Source: JADLHS01 sp020848635 (GTDB lineage Bacteria; Verrucomicrobiota; Verrucomicrobiia; Limisphaerales; JADLHS01). From it: a stretch of 64,000 nt of DNA. The position numbers and the translations under genes are program-made. Below the pieces are notes generated by a model that was given only the letters and a program-made list of their open reading frames with translations, searched no databases and was not told the origin of the DNA. The stretch covers positions 434,001-498,000 of the forward strand of contig JBAOIL010000030.1 of NCBI GenBank assembly GCA_037044975.1. Direction: 5' to 3'. The stretch's first letter is position 1. Each line of letters begins with the position of its first letter. This document shows positions 53,692 to 62,535 of the stretch, piece after piece.

Positions 53692-53771
53692 GTCCCAATG
53701 GACGCGTCACGCACTCTGTTTTGGCTGCGCGGGCTTGAGTTCCTGATCAACGAACCCAACTTTTTCAAAAA

Positions 53772-53805
53772 CCCCGCGATTGCCAGTCAATCGCGGGGTT
53801 TTTGT
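53772..53805. terminator. Strong bidirectional-type intrinsic terminator
   Basis: Perfect 11-bp stem CCCCGCGATTG/CAATCGCGGGG with loop ccagt. On the plus strand it is followed by TTTTTGTTT, on the minus strand by TTTTTGAAAA. It stands between the nuo cluster and the genes at 53849 onward and would insulate both. Confidence 0.85.
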
Positions 53806-53848
53806 TTGGGCTCAAATCCGTCAACCAGATTTAAGGAAAGGAAACAAG

Positions 53849-54193
53849 ATGAAGACGAAAGCTACCCAGGGGGCGGCGAAGTTCGCAGCGGCAACTAGAG
53901 ATATGCTCCCAATCCACGCGGCGGCGCCATTGTCTGGGGCGGCGGAAACCGAGCTCGACCAGCTGAAAAATCGTCTGCTCGCCCGCGAGTTGGAACGGAC
54001 CCCCAGCATGGGGCAGAATGTGGGCTTACGGCGGGCGGCCAACGACGCAGTGGCCCTAGCATGGCTAACGCCGTACCCGTTGCTGTTTTTGCCGGCGCTT
54101 TTCGAGGAAAAGGCGCGTGCGGCGAGGATCAAGGCCGGTCGTCAGGCGCTCATTCGCGAACGCAGCAACGAATTGCTGGCGCTGGCCGAATGA
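53849..54193 (+). CDS. Hypothetical protein, 114 residues
   Basis: Starts at ATG 53849 behind a good ribosome binding site (aaggaaagg). Sequence MKTKATQGAAKFAAATRDMLP..., Ala- and Leu-rich. A helical central part (ETELDQLKNRLLARELERTPS) is followed by WLTPYPLLFLPALFEEKARAARIKAGRQALIRER, which has a short hydrophobic stretch. No signal peptide, no family recognised. It follows the strong terminator, so it is probably first in its own transcript. Confidence 0.6.
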   Translation: MKTKATQGAAKFAAATRDMLPIHAAAPLSGAAETELDQLKNRLLARELERTPSMGQNVGLRRAANDAVALAWLTPYPLLFLPALFEEKARAARIKAGRQALIRERSNELLALAE

Positions 54194-54322
54194 GCCCTAC
54201 CGGGGGATATGGTCGGCGGGCGTAAGCGTTGTGCCAAACGGAACTCTCAAATTCCCCGAAGGCGCGCCTTCGTCCGCCGCCTGCCGTCGGGATTCGATTG
54301 ACCAGGGTTTGATTTACCGCAA

Positions 54323-55594
54323 ATGCTTTCTGCGATGCCAGATGCCGTGAGCGTGCCCACCACTTGGATGATGTTGCCGTTTGGGATTCTGCTCGCCAGC
54401 ATTGCGCTCGCGCCGCTGTGGTTTGCAGATTGGTGGGCCAAATACTATCCAAGAGTCGCCTTTGCCCTCGGCGGGGTGACTTTGGGTTACTACCTATTCG
54501 TTCTGCGCGCCTATCCCCGGGTCGTCGTCGTGGGTTACGAATACCTGAGTTTCATGGTGCTCATTGGGGCGCTGTTCGTGGTCTCGGGCGGCATCCATAT
54601 CTCGGTTAAAGGCGAGGCGACGCCGCTAGTGAACGTGGTGTTTTTGTTGGTCGGCGCCGTGCTGGCGAATTTGCTGGGGACGACGGGGGCTTCGATGTTG
54701 CTCATTCGGCCATGGATTCGGATGAACAAATACAGGGTCACGGCGCATCACATCGTCTTTTTCATCTTTATCATTTCCAATGTGGGTGGTTGTCTGACGC
54801 CGATTGGGGATCCGCCGTTATTCCTCGGTTTCCTGAAGGGAATTCCATTTTGGTGGGTGGCGGAGCATTGCTGGCCCATGTGGGCGACGGCGCTGGGGAT
54901 ATTGCTGGCAATGTTTTTTGTGATGGACAGAATCAATTTTCGCCGGGCGCCAAAACCAATTCGCGAAAAAGAGACCGCGCGCGAGCAATGGCGTTTTGAC
55001 GGGCTCGGGAACGTTTTCTTTCTCGCGGTGATTTTGGGGGCGGTGTTCGTCGAGCGACCGCTGCTTTTGCGCGAGGCGTTGATGTTGGCGGCGGCAATTG
55101 GCTCCTATTACACCACCCGGAAGACGGTTCATGCGGCGAACCATTTCGATTTTCACCCAATTCAGGAAGTGGCCATCCTGTTTGTTGGAATCTTCGCCAC
55201 CATGATGCCGGCGCTGGACTGGTTGCAGGCCAACGCCGTGAAATTGGGCGATCCCACGCCGGCGTTCTTTTTCTGGGGCAGCGGCGGCCTTTCCAGCGTA
55301 CTGGACAACGCGCCAACGTATCTGAGTTTCCTAAGCGCTTTGATGGGCATGGCGCGGACGCCCGATGTTCATCAGTTACTGGTCACCCAGTCCACCAATT
55401 TGGCGGCCATTAGCGTGGGCGCGGTGTTTTTCGGCGCAAACACCTACATCGGCAATGGCCCAAACTTCATGGTCAAGGCGATCGCCGATCAGCAGAAGGT
55501 CCGCACGCCGACGTTCCTTGGCTATCTTGTCCGGTTCACACTGCCCTTCATGATGCCAATGCTGTTGATCGTCTGGTTCTTATTCTTTCGGTGA
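54323..55594 (+). CDS. NhaD/ion-transporter-superfamily Na+/H+ antiporter-like membrane protein
   Basis: 423 residues, about 12 hydrophobic segments, no signal peptide. Segments such as VSGGIHISVKGEATPLVNVVFLLVGAVLANLLGTTGASMLLIRPWIRMNKYR (in part), ISNVGGCLTPIGDPPLFLGFLKG and GGLSSVLDNAPTYLSFLS are the repeated N-terminal and C-terminal signature loops of the NhaD / citrate transporter (IT) superfamily; the S-x-D-N-A-P-T core is typical of putative Na+/H+ antiporters. Likely exchanges Na+ for H+, but substrate is inferred. ATG 54323 is used; ATG 54335 is an alternative. It precedes the sulfate operon by about 120 bases. Confidence 0.85.
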   Translation: MLSAMPDAVSVPTTWMMLPFGILLASIALAPLWFADWWAKYYPRVAFALGGVTLGYYLFVLRAYPRVVVVGYEYLSFMVLIGALFVVSGGIHISVKGEATPLVNVVFLLVGAVLANLLGTTGASMLLIRPWIRMNKYRVTAHHIVFFIFIISNVGGCLTPIGDPPLFLGFLKGIPFWWVAEHCWPMWATALGILLAMFFVMDRINFRRAPKPIREKETAREQWRFDGLGNVFFLAVILGAVFVERPLLLREALMLAAAIGSYYTTRKTVHAANHFDFHPIQEVAILFVGIFATMMPALDWLQANAVKLGDPTPAFFFWGSGGLSSVLDNAPTYLSFLSALMGMARTPDVHQLLVTQSTNLAAISVGAVFFGANTYIGNGPNFMVKAIADQQKVRTPTFLGYLVRFTLPFMMPMLLIVWFLFFR

Positions 55595-55716
55595 TCGCGT
55601 TGGGGGAAGCAAGAATTGGCTGATTGAAACGGGCGGAAAGCCTACTAAGCCGATAGGGATTGGAAAATGACTTCTCGACGTGAAGGCTTTACCCGGTAAG
55701 ATGGTGTTTTAATTTT
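55595..55716 (+). promoter_or_regulatory. Leader of the cys operon
   Basis: 122 bases before cysI. It contains possible pairings (for example aagcc at 55649 with ggctt near 55685, and ccta/tagg around 55642-55658), so some folding is likely. It does not match the cores of SAM-I, SAM-II, SAM-IV or c-di-GMP riboswitches that I can recall. Regulation by sulfur status is expected for such an operon but not demonstrated by the sequence. Confidence 0.3.
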
Positions 55717-57391
55717 ATGACAACGACTGATGCGGCAAAGAAACCGACGCACAACGAGGAGATCAAGACGGCAATTCCGACTCTGGCCGGTACAATCGCC
55801 GCGACCATTGACAATGGCACAGATCATTTCTCCGAGGACGACAATCAGTTCCTGAAGTTTCACGGATCGTATCAACAAGACGACCGTGACCTGCGCAAGT
55901 CCGGCAAGAAATACATCATGATGGTCCGGGGGCGCATCCCTGGCGGCGTTATGACGGCGAAGCAATGGGTTGTGTTCGATGATCTCGCGACGCAGTACGG
56001 CAATAACACCCTTCGCATCACCACGCGGCAAAGCATTCAGTTCCACGGGGTCGTGATGTCCGGCTTGCGCCCGCTCGTGAAGAAGATCAACGAGTCCTTG
56101 CTCTCAACGCTTGCGGCGTGCGGCGATGTGAATCGGAATGTGATGGCCGCCCCCACGCCCGCCTACACCAAAGCGCGCGAAGCGGTTTATGCCCACGCCC
56201 ACCAGGTCGCGGTGGCGCTTGCGCCGCAGACCAAGGCATATCACTCGATCTGGATTGACGGCGTCCAACTCGATAACGAAGCGGCGGAGAACAAGAACTT
56301 CGTGGATCCTCTCTACGGCCAGACGTATCTGCCGCGCAAGTTCAAGATCGGGTTCGTGATCCCGCCGGTGAACGACATGGACGTCTTCACAAACTGCCTC
56401 GGCTTCATCGCGATCGTGGAGAATGACAAACTCCTCGGCTACAACCTTTGCGTTGGCGGCGGGATGGGCCGGAGTCATGGTAACGAAGCCACGTATCCGC
56501 GTCTCGCGGACGTGATCGGATTCTTCACGCCGGACAAACTCGTGGACGTGGCGAAAGCGGTGCTGACGATTCATCGCGATTTTGGTGATCGCACCGACCG
56601 CAAGCACGCCCGGTTGAAATACGTGGTTGCCGAGAAGGGCGTGGAGTTCATGCGCGAGGAAGTGAACAAGCGCGCCGGTATCACACTTGCACCCGCGAAG
56701 CCCTACCAGTTTACCACGACACAAGACCTGCTGGGTTGGCACAAGGCTGCCGATGGCAATTGGTTTCTCGGGTTGTTCGTCAATATGGGCCGGGTGAAGG
56801 CCGCGCAAAAGACAGCGTTGCGTCAGGTGGCTGAGAAATTTCCGCACCTCGAGTTCCGCCTGTCTGCGAATCAGAATGTCCTGCTCGCCAACGCGAGCGA
56901 TGCCGACAAAGCTGCCATCACCGCACTGCTCAACGCCGCGGCCGTGAAAACCGAGAATCAGGCGACCGTTCTGCATGCGGCTTCCATGGCCTGCCCGTCG
57001 CTGCCGACGTGCGGCCTTGGCCTCGCGGAATCCGAGCGTTACCTACCCGGCCTGATTGATCGCTTGGAAAAAGTCTGTGCCGACCTTGGCCTGGGTGGTG
57101 AAGAGATCATAATTCGCTCGACCGGTTGTCCGAATGGTTGTGCCCGGCCTGTACGTGGCGGAGATCGCATTTGTCGGCAAAGCGCCCGGGCGTTATCAAG
57201 TCTGGCTCGGTGGCGACGCCTCCGGTACCCGCCTGAATCGCATTTGGAAAGACGTTGTGAAAGATCCTGACATGGAAACGGAACTCCGTCCGGTGCTTGC
57301 GCGCTTCGCAAAGGAGCGCAACGCCAACGAGCGCTTCGGCGATTGGTGCGACCGGGTTTTCTTGAAGGAACTTTCCCCGACCGCCGGCTGA
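55717..57391 (+). CDS. cysI: Sulfite reductase hemoprotein (assimilatory; CysI/Sir type, frameshifted)
   Basis: Siroheme/4Fe-4S enzyme reducing sulfite to sulfide. DDNQFLKFHGSYQQDDRDLR, RGRIPGGVMTAKQW, TLRITTRQSIQFHGV (the siroheme arginine/lysine region) and the cluster cysteines ACPSLPTCGLGLAESERY and STGCPNGC are present. Near 57150 one extra base (CCT-G-TAC) separates ARP from YVAEIAFVGKAPGRYQVWLGGD; total is 3n+1, so one protein of about 557 residues. The cysH-D-N neighbours support the sulfite rather than nitrite substrate. Electron donor (NADPH flavoprotein or ferredoxin) is not encoded nearby. Confidence 0.92.
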
Positions 57392-57401
57392 CTTCGATTT
57401 C

Positions 57402-58070
57402 ATGACTCCGGACCAAATCTCAAACACCAACGTCGATTTGCGCCACGCGCCCGCGCCCGAAATTGTCAAGTGGGCCATCGCGCAAGCCAGGGGCCGGGCC
57501 ATTGTCTCTACGAATTATCGTCCTTACGAAGCCGTCATCCTCCATCTTGCCGCGCAAGCGCAGCCGGACATCCCGGTGCTCTGGGCGGATCATGGCTACA
57601 ATCGCCCCGCGACTTACCGGCATGCCGAGCAGTTGGCGAGGCGGCTCAAGCTCAACATCAAAGCCTTTGTGCCCAAGATGACCGCCGCCCACTACGACGC
57701 CATTCATGGTGGCCCGCCCGAGCCCACGCCGGAAAATGAACATCGCCTCAAGGATTTCAGCGCGGTGATGAAGCTCGAACCCTTTATGCGCGGTATGAAA
57801 GCGCTCGCGCCGACCATCTGGCTTACTGCATTGCGCAAAGTGCAGAATCCAAATCGCGCGGGGCTGGACATCGTGGTTGCGGACAAGAATTTCAACACCA
57901 TCAAAGTCAGCCCCGTATTCTATTGGAGCGATGCGGAGATGGAAACCTATCTCAAGCACCACAACCTGCCCAACGCGTGGGACTACTTCGATCCCGCCAA
58001 AGCCGACGAAAAACGCGAATGTGGTTTGCACGCTGCCTGGGGTGGCGAGAAGATGGGATCGGGCATTTAA
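57402..58070 (+). CDS. cysH: Phosphoadenylyl-/adenylyl-sulfate reductase
   Basis: Thioredoxin-dependent reduction of PAPS (or APS) to sulfite. 222 residues. It has the PP-loop-like nucleotide region (VSTNYRPYEAVILHLAA), VLWADHGYNRPATYRHAEQLA, an LRKVQN-type region, VSPVFYWSDAEMETYLKHHNLP, and the C-terminal catalytic ECGLH. The two CC pairs that bind the 4Fe-4S cluster in APS reductases are not seen, which favours a PAPS-type enzyme; no APS kinase gene is in the window, however. Follows cysI by ten bases. Confidence 0.9.
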   Translation: MTPDQISNTNVDLRHAPAPEIVKWAIAQARGRAIVSTNYRPYEAVILHLAAQAQPDIPVLWADHGYNRPATYRHAEQLARRLKLNIKAFVPKMTAAHYDAIHGGPPEPTPENEHRLKDFSAVMKLEPFMRGMKALAPTIWLTALRKVQNPNRAGLDIVVADKNFNTIKVSPVFYWSDAEMETYLKHHNLPNAWDYFDPAKADEKRECGLHAAWGGEKMGSGI

Positions 58071-58095
58071 TCTGGCTGCCGGGAAGACTTCTTTC

Positions 58096-59034
58096 ATGAG
58101 CTCATATCATCTCGATCACTTGCAGTATTTGGAGACGGAAGCCATCCACATCATGCGCGAAGTTGCGGGCGAATTTGAACGCCCCGCGCTGCTGTTTTCG
58201 GGCGGCAAGGATTCCATCTGCCTGCTGCGGCTGGCCGAAAAAGCCTTTCGACCGTCCGACCTCCCGATGCCGTTTCTCAACATCGAGACCGGTCACGAGT
58301 TTCCGGAGCTGATCGAATTCCGCGATCGGCGGGCGAAGGAGCTCGGCGCGAAACTCATCGTGCGCACGGTGGATGAGGCGATTCAAAAAGGTTGGGCGAC
58401 GCCCGCGCCCGGCGAGATCAGTCGCAACAAGCTGCAGATTCCCGCGTTGCTGGGGGCCATCGAGGAGTTTCAATTCGATTGCGCCATCGGCGGCGCGCGG
58501 CGCGACGAGGAAAAGGCCCGCGCCAAGGAACGCTTCTTCAGCTTCCGCGACAGCTTCGGCCAATGGGATCCCAAGGCGCAGCGACCCGAGATCTGGAATC
58601 TTTACAACGCCCGCGTCAACCCCGGCGAAAACATGCGTGTGTTCCCGCTCTCCAACTGGACCGAGATGGACGTCTGGCAGTACATCAAGAAAGAACATCT
58701 CGCCGTGCCGACGATCTATTTCAGTCACGAGCGCGAATGTTTCCGGCGTGGCGGCCAATGGATTCCCGTGCCGCCGCCCCACGCCGATGCGACCAAGCCC
58801 GATCCCTATGCCGGTGCGCGGCCCAAGCCGACGGAGCCGCTCAAGCAACTCGTCGTCCGCGTGCGCACCATTGCTGACATGATCAGCACCGGCATGATCG
58901 AATCACCCGCCGACAGCGTGGATGACATCATCGGCGAGGTTTCCGCCGCGCGCGTCACCGAACGCGGCACCCGGGCCGACGACAAAGCGAGCGAAGCTGC
59001 GATGGAAGATCGGAAGAAAGCCGGATATTTCTGA
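58096..59034 (+). CDS. cysD: Sulfate adenylyltransferase subunit 2
   Basis: ATP-sulfurylase small subunit that makes APS from sulfate and ATP, driven by CysN GTP hydrolysis. 312 residues from ATG 58096. PP-loop SGGKDSICLLRLAEKAF, the FLNIETGHEFPELIEFRD and GGARRDEEKARAKERFFSFRDSFGQWDPKAQRPE blocks (in part), VFPLSNWTEMDVWQYI and YFSHERECFRRGGQ are standard. The longer upstream frame overlaps cysH and was rejected. CysN follows after three bases. Confidence 0.97.
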   Translation: MSSYHLDHLQYLETEAIHIMREVAGEFERPALLFSGGKDSICLLRLAEKAFRPSDLPMPFLNIETGHEFPELIEFRDRRAKELGAKLIVRTVDEAIQKGWATPAPGEISRNKLQIPALLGAIEEFQFDCAIGGARRDEEKARAKERFFSFRDSFGQWDPKAQRPEIWNLYNARVNPGENMRVFPLSNWTEMDVWQYIKKEHLAVPTIYFSHERECFRRGGQWIPVPPPHADATKPDPYAGARPKPTEPLKQLVVRVRTIADMISTGMIESPADSVDDIIGEVSAARVTERGTRADDKASEAAMEDRKKAGYF

Positions 59035-59037
59035 GCT

Positions 59038-60357
59038 ATGCCACACACCCAGCACCCCATTGAAATTTTGCGGTTCAACACCTGCGGGTCGGTGGACGAC
59101 GGCAAGTCCACGCTCATCGGCCGGTTGCTCTACGACTCCAAGTCGTTGATGGAAGATCAGGTCGAAGCGTTGGAAAAATCCGCCGACATCACCGGCGGCG
59201 GCCAGATCAATCTGGCGAACCTTACCGACGGCCTGCGCGCCGAGCGCGAGCAGGGCATCACGATTGACGTCGCCTACCGCTACTTTGCCACTCCGAAACG
59301 AAAATTCATCGTCGCCGACACACCAGGGCATGTGCAATACACGCGCAACATGGTCACGGGCGCTTCGACGGCGAATCTCTCCATCGTGCTGGTGGATGCG
59401 CGGCAGGGCGTGATTGAGCAGACGCGCCGGCATACGTTTATTGCCGCGATGCTCGGCATTCCCCATCTCGTCATTGCCATCAACAAGATGGATCTCGTGG
59501 AGTGGCGTCAGGAACGTTTTCAGGAAATTCGAGACGAGATCGAAGACTTCCTTCCCAAGCTCGACGTGTTTCGCGATGTGAAGTTCATCCCCATCAGCGC
59601 CCTTCACGGTGACAACGTCGTGGACGTCTCCAAGTTCACGCCGTGGTATGAAGGTCCGACCTTGCTCGCTCACTTGGAAAACGTCCATATCGCGAGTGAC
59701 TGGAATTTGAACGCGTTTCGTTTCCCGGTGCAATGGGTGAACCGGCCCAACAATCCGACCGACCCAATGCTGCATGACTTCCGTGGGTTGAGCGGGCAGA
59801 TCGCGAGTGGCATTGTGCGCAAAGGCCAGCAAGTCGCGGTGTTACCCGGCTGTATCAAGACGACCATCAAAGACATCTGGACCTATGACGGCTCGCTGGC
59901 CGAAGCGTTTTGTCCGCAATCCGTGACGATCTGTCTGGAGCATGACATTGACATCAGTCGCGGCGACATCATCGTGGGTCTGGATTCGTTACCCGGCATG
60001 GGCAGCGCTTTGCGCGCGCGCATCTGCTGGATGAGCACGCGTCCATTGCAGGCCGGCAAAAGGTATTTTCTCAAACACGGCGCGCAGACCCTCCAGGCCG
60101 TTGTGACCCAGGTCGAGGGCCGGATCAACATGGAGACACTGGATTTGGAACCCGGACCAACCGAATTTCGTGCGAACGACATCGGCGTCATCGGGTTGAA
60201 GACCGCCAAGCCGCTCGTGTACGACGGCTACACAACTAATCGGCTCACCGGCTCCTTCATCCTGATTGAGCAGGGCACGAACGCGACCGTGGCGGCGGGC
60301 ATGTTGTTCCCTCCGTTGGAAGTGGTGAAGCCGGAGTACACCGATTTCGCGATCTGA
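59038..60357 (+). CDS. cysN: Sulfate adenylyltransferase subunit 1 (GTPase)
   Basis: EF-Tu-like GTPase that activates CysD. 439 residues. G1 GSVDDGKSTLIGRLLYDS, G2 TIDVAYRYF, G3 DTPGHVQYTRNM, G4 NKMDLV, then elongation-factor-like domains II and III. The APS-kinase (CysC) domain fused in some CysNC proteins is absent. Completes the cysI-H-D-N operon. Overlap of function: APS reductase pathway direct from CysDN product if cysH uses APS. Confidence 0.96.
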   Translation: MPHTQHPIEILRFNTCGSVDDGKSTLIGRLLYDSKSLMEDQVEALEKSADITGGGQINLANLTDGLRAEREQGITIDVAYRYFATPKRKFIVADTPGHVQYTRNMVTGASTANLSIVLVDARQGVIEQTRRHTFIAAMLGIPHLVIAINKMDLVEWRQERFQEIRDEIEDFLPKLDVFRDVKFIPISALHGDNVVDVSKFTPWYEGPTLLAHLENVHIASDWNLNAFRFPVQWVNRPNNPTDPMLHDFRGLSGQIASGIVRKGQQVAVLPGCIKTTIKDIWTYDGSLAEAFCPQSVTICLEHDIDISRGDIIVGLDSLPGMGSALRARICWMSTRPLQAGKRYFLKHGAQTLQAVVTQVEGRINMETLDLEPGPTEFRANDIGVIGLKTAKPLVYDGYTTNRLTGSFILIEQGTNATVAAGMLFPPLEVVKPEYTDFAI

Positions 60358-60683
60358 TCTGGGCCGCGCCGTTCAAGCCGACAGCTTCAATGCCAACTGT
60401 TCCTGTCGCCCAAGCGCCTGATGAAGACGCTGCTCGGCTCTGCTCTGCGCCTGGCGCGCGTCGAGCCACAAGCCCAGGTCAGGCAAGCGCAGGCTGCCGG
60501 TGCTCGGCTCAGCTTGAAGCAAACTCACGCGGGAAGCGTAAGCAGGTGATGCCGGCAGTCAAACGCTGTCCGCGACGGCGGGCGTGAGGATAAATCAAGA
60601 ATTGGTTCGCCCCCTCGCTCGTTGGCCTCGGTTTATGAAATGCATTGGCTTTTTTCGCCGCCCTCGGCTTACATTGCGTCGCC
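60358..60683. other. Intergenic region after cysN
   Basis: About 325 bases. The plus strand shows only low-complexity frames. On the minus strand one frame between about 60561 and 60373 reads RVSLLQAEPSTGSLRLPDLG... and ...RAEQRLHQALGRQEQLALKLSA, ending at a TGA. It has no start codon and no family I recognise; it could be a gene fragment or chance. No terminator or RNA gene seen. Confidence 0.35.
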
Positions 60684-62084
60684 ATGGCAGAAAAAGGTGT
60701 GAATGAAATTCCGCGCGACCTGCGGCCGCTCTTCACCAAGGGCAATGACGCGCTCGCCCGGGAGAACTTTGACTATGCGATCAACCTCTATCACCAGGTG
60801 CTCGCGCGCGAGCCGGCGGTGGTTGACTGTCGCAAGGCGCTGCGCAAGGCGCAGTCGGGCAAGGCCGAGGCCAAGGGCGGGGGCGGTTTCTTCAAGAAGG
60901 TTTTCAGCAGCGCCGGGTCCGCTCCCCAGGTCGCCAAGGCGCAAATGGCGGTGCATAAGAATCCGACCGAGGCTCTGGCCATCGCCGAGCACGTTTTGGA
61001 TTCCGACCCGGCCAATTCCGGCGCCCACCGGGTGATTGTTGAGGCGGCCACGGCGTTGGCGCTGCCGCAAACCATTGTCATGTCGTTGGAGGTTCTCGTC
61101 CGGAATTCGCCCAAGGACAAAGCCGCGGTGATCCAGCTGGCCAACGCGCTGGCGGACATTGGCAACGTGAAACGCGCCGAACAGGTTTTGGCCGAGCCGC
61201 TGAGCCTGTTCCCCGGGGATGCCGACCTGGCGCAGGCCCTGAAGAACATTTCCGCCCGCCGGACCCTGGCCGAAGGTGGCTACAACGAGCTGGCCACGGG
61301 CGAAGGCTCCTATCGCGACATTCTGCGCAATGAAAAGGAGGCGGTCGAGTTGGAACAAGGCCAGCGCGTCCAGAAGACCGAGGACACGGCCGAGCGGCTG
61401 GTCGCGGAGTATGAAGCGCACCTGGTGTCCGAGCCGAACAATCCCAGACTCCTCCGCTCGCTCGCCGAGCTTTACACCCAGAAGAAACAATTCGACCGTG
61501 CGCTGGTCTACTACGAGCGCATCAAAGCCACCGAACAGGGCGCGGACGCCGCGCTGGACCGCGCTGTCGCCGAAACCACCGTCCGCCAGTTTGAGCATCA
61601 GGCGGAACAACTTGATGTGGCGGCACCCGACTACGCCGAACGGTCCTTGCAGTTGAACGCGGACAAGCTCGCGTTCCAGGTCGCGGAATGTCAAAAGCGC
61701 GTGGCGAACTATCCGACGGACATGGCGATCCGGTACGAGATGGGTGTGCTCTATTTCCAGACGGGCAAGATCGGGGAAGCCATTCAGGAATTTCAGAAGG
61801 CGCAGGGTAACCCGCACAAGCGCTTGGCCGCGATGAATTACCTCGCCCAGTGTTTTGCGAAGCGGAAGATGTTTGATCTCGCCGCCAAAACCCTGCAAAA
61901 CGCGATCAGGGAGAAGCTCGTGTTCGACGACGAGAAGAAGGAACTGATCTACAACCTCGGCTGCGTGTTGGAGAGCATGAGCAAAAAAGAGGATGCCATC
62001 GAGCAGTTCAAACTCATCTACGAAACCGACATCGGTTACAAGGACGTGGCGGCCAAGGTGGATGCGTATTACGCGGGGCAGTAG
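60684..62084 (+). CDS. TPR-repeat protein
   Basis: 466 residues from ATG 60684 (MAEKGVNEIPRDLRPLFTKGNDALARENFDYAINLYHQVLAREP). No signal peptide, so likely cytoplasmic. TPR units are visible at about residues 19-52 (FDYAINLYHQVL), 85-160, 260-300 (NNPRLLRSLAELYTQKKQFDRALVYYERI), 345-390 (MAIRYEMGVLYFQTGKIGEAIQEFQKA) and at the end (LIYNLGCVLESMSKKEDAIEQFKLIYETD). A low-complexity KAEAKGGGGFFKKVFSS insertion near residue 65 is reminiscent of regulated docking segments. Conserved in Pedosphaera-like genomes. Partner unknown. Confidence 0.88.
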   Translation: MAEKGVNEIPRDLRPLFTKGNDALARENFDYAINLYHQVLAREPAVVDCRKALRKAQSGKAEAKGGGGFFKKVFSSAGSAPQVAKAQMAVHKNPTEALAIAEHVLDSDPANSGAHRVIVEAATALALPQTIVMSLEVLVRNSPKDKAAVIQLANALADIGNVKRAEQVLAEPLSLFPGDADLAQALKNISARRTLAEGGYNELATGEGSYRDILRNEKEAVELEQGQRVQKTEDTAERLVAEYEAHLVSEPNNPRLLRSLAELYTQKKQFDRALVYYERIKATEQGADAALDRAVAETTVRQFEHQAEQLDVAAPDYAERSLQLNADKLAFQVAECQKRVANYPTDMAIRYEMGVLYFQTGKIGEAIQEFQKAQGNPHKRLAAMNYLAQCFAKRKMFDLAAKTLQNAIREKLVFDDEKKELIYNLGCVLESMSKKEDAIEQFKLIYETDIGYKDVAAKVDAYYAGQ

Positions 62085-62120
62085 GGGATCGGAAGGCTAC
62101 GGCCTGTCCTCGTAGGCGGA

Positions 62121-62396
62121 TCACTTTGCATAAATCTGAACTGACTTCTCATACATAGCAATGAAGCCGCACCGCTCGTAACCACAAACCTCCTCGACAA
62201 ACCAGAATGCAGGAGTCCACAGCGGCTGCGTACACGTAGATAGGCTGTTGAATTGAAACTCGACTACGCGAACGTGCTTGCCCTGCCACGTTCCCTGTCG
62301 TGATGGACTCCGAAACCACCAGAATGAGAATACGCCTGAGTAAAGCGCGAGTGCTACGATTGTGCTGCTGATGAAGATGCGTAGCCTCCGCGTCAT
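62121..62396 (-). CDS. Small membrane-anchored hypothetical protein
   Basis: 91 residues from ATG 62396. N-terminal basic start and one strong hydrophobic segment (RIFISSTIVALALYSGVFSFWWF), then a soluble part with WTPAFWFVEEVCGYERCGFIAMYEKSV. The GKHVRVVEFQFNS and PLWTPAFWFxE pattern recurs in small Verrucomicrobia proteins. Likely signal-anchored with the rest outside. It follows the TPR gene convergently. Function unknown. Confidence 0.6.
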   Translation of the reverse strand: MTRRLRIFISSTIVALALYSGVFSFWWFRSPSRQGTWQGKHVRVVEFQFNSLSTCTQPLWTPAFWFVEEVCGYERCGFIAMYEKSVQIYAK

Positions 62397-62535
62397 AAGC
62401 CTAAACGAATAAGGGGTGGCGGGTTTTGCAGCCTATCCTCTTTCATGATTTGACGCTAAATCTGGACACAATTAATTGTCGAGCACAGATTTTTGCGTCT
62501 AGAACATCGGGGCCCGCTCTGGCAAAGGCCGCCGT

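Noticed and set aside
55595..55716. SAM or c-di-GMP riboswitch before cysI
   Set aside because: Short pairings exist but no conserved core of a known class could be matched.
60669..61898. 409-residue minus-strand frame opposite the TPR gene
   Set aside because: Mirror of the TPR coding sequence; no homology recognised.
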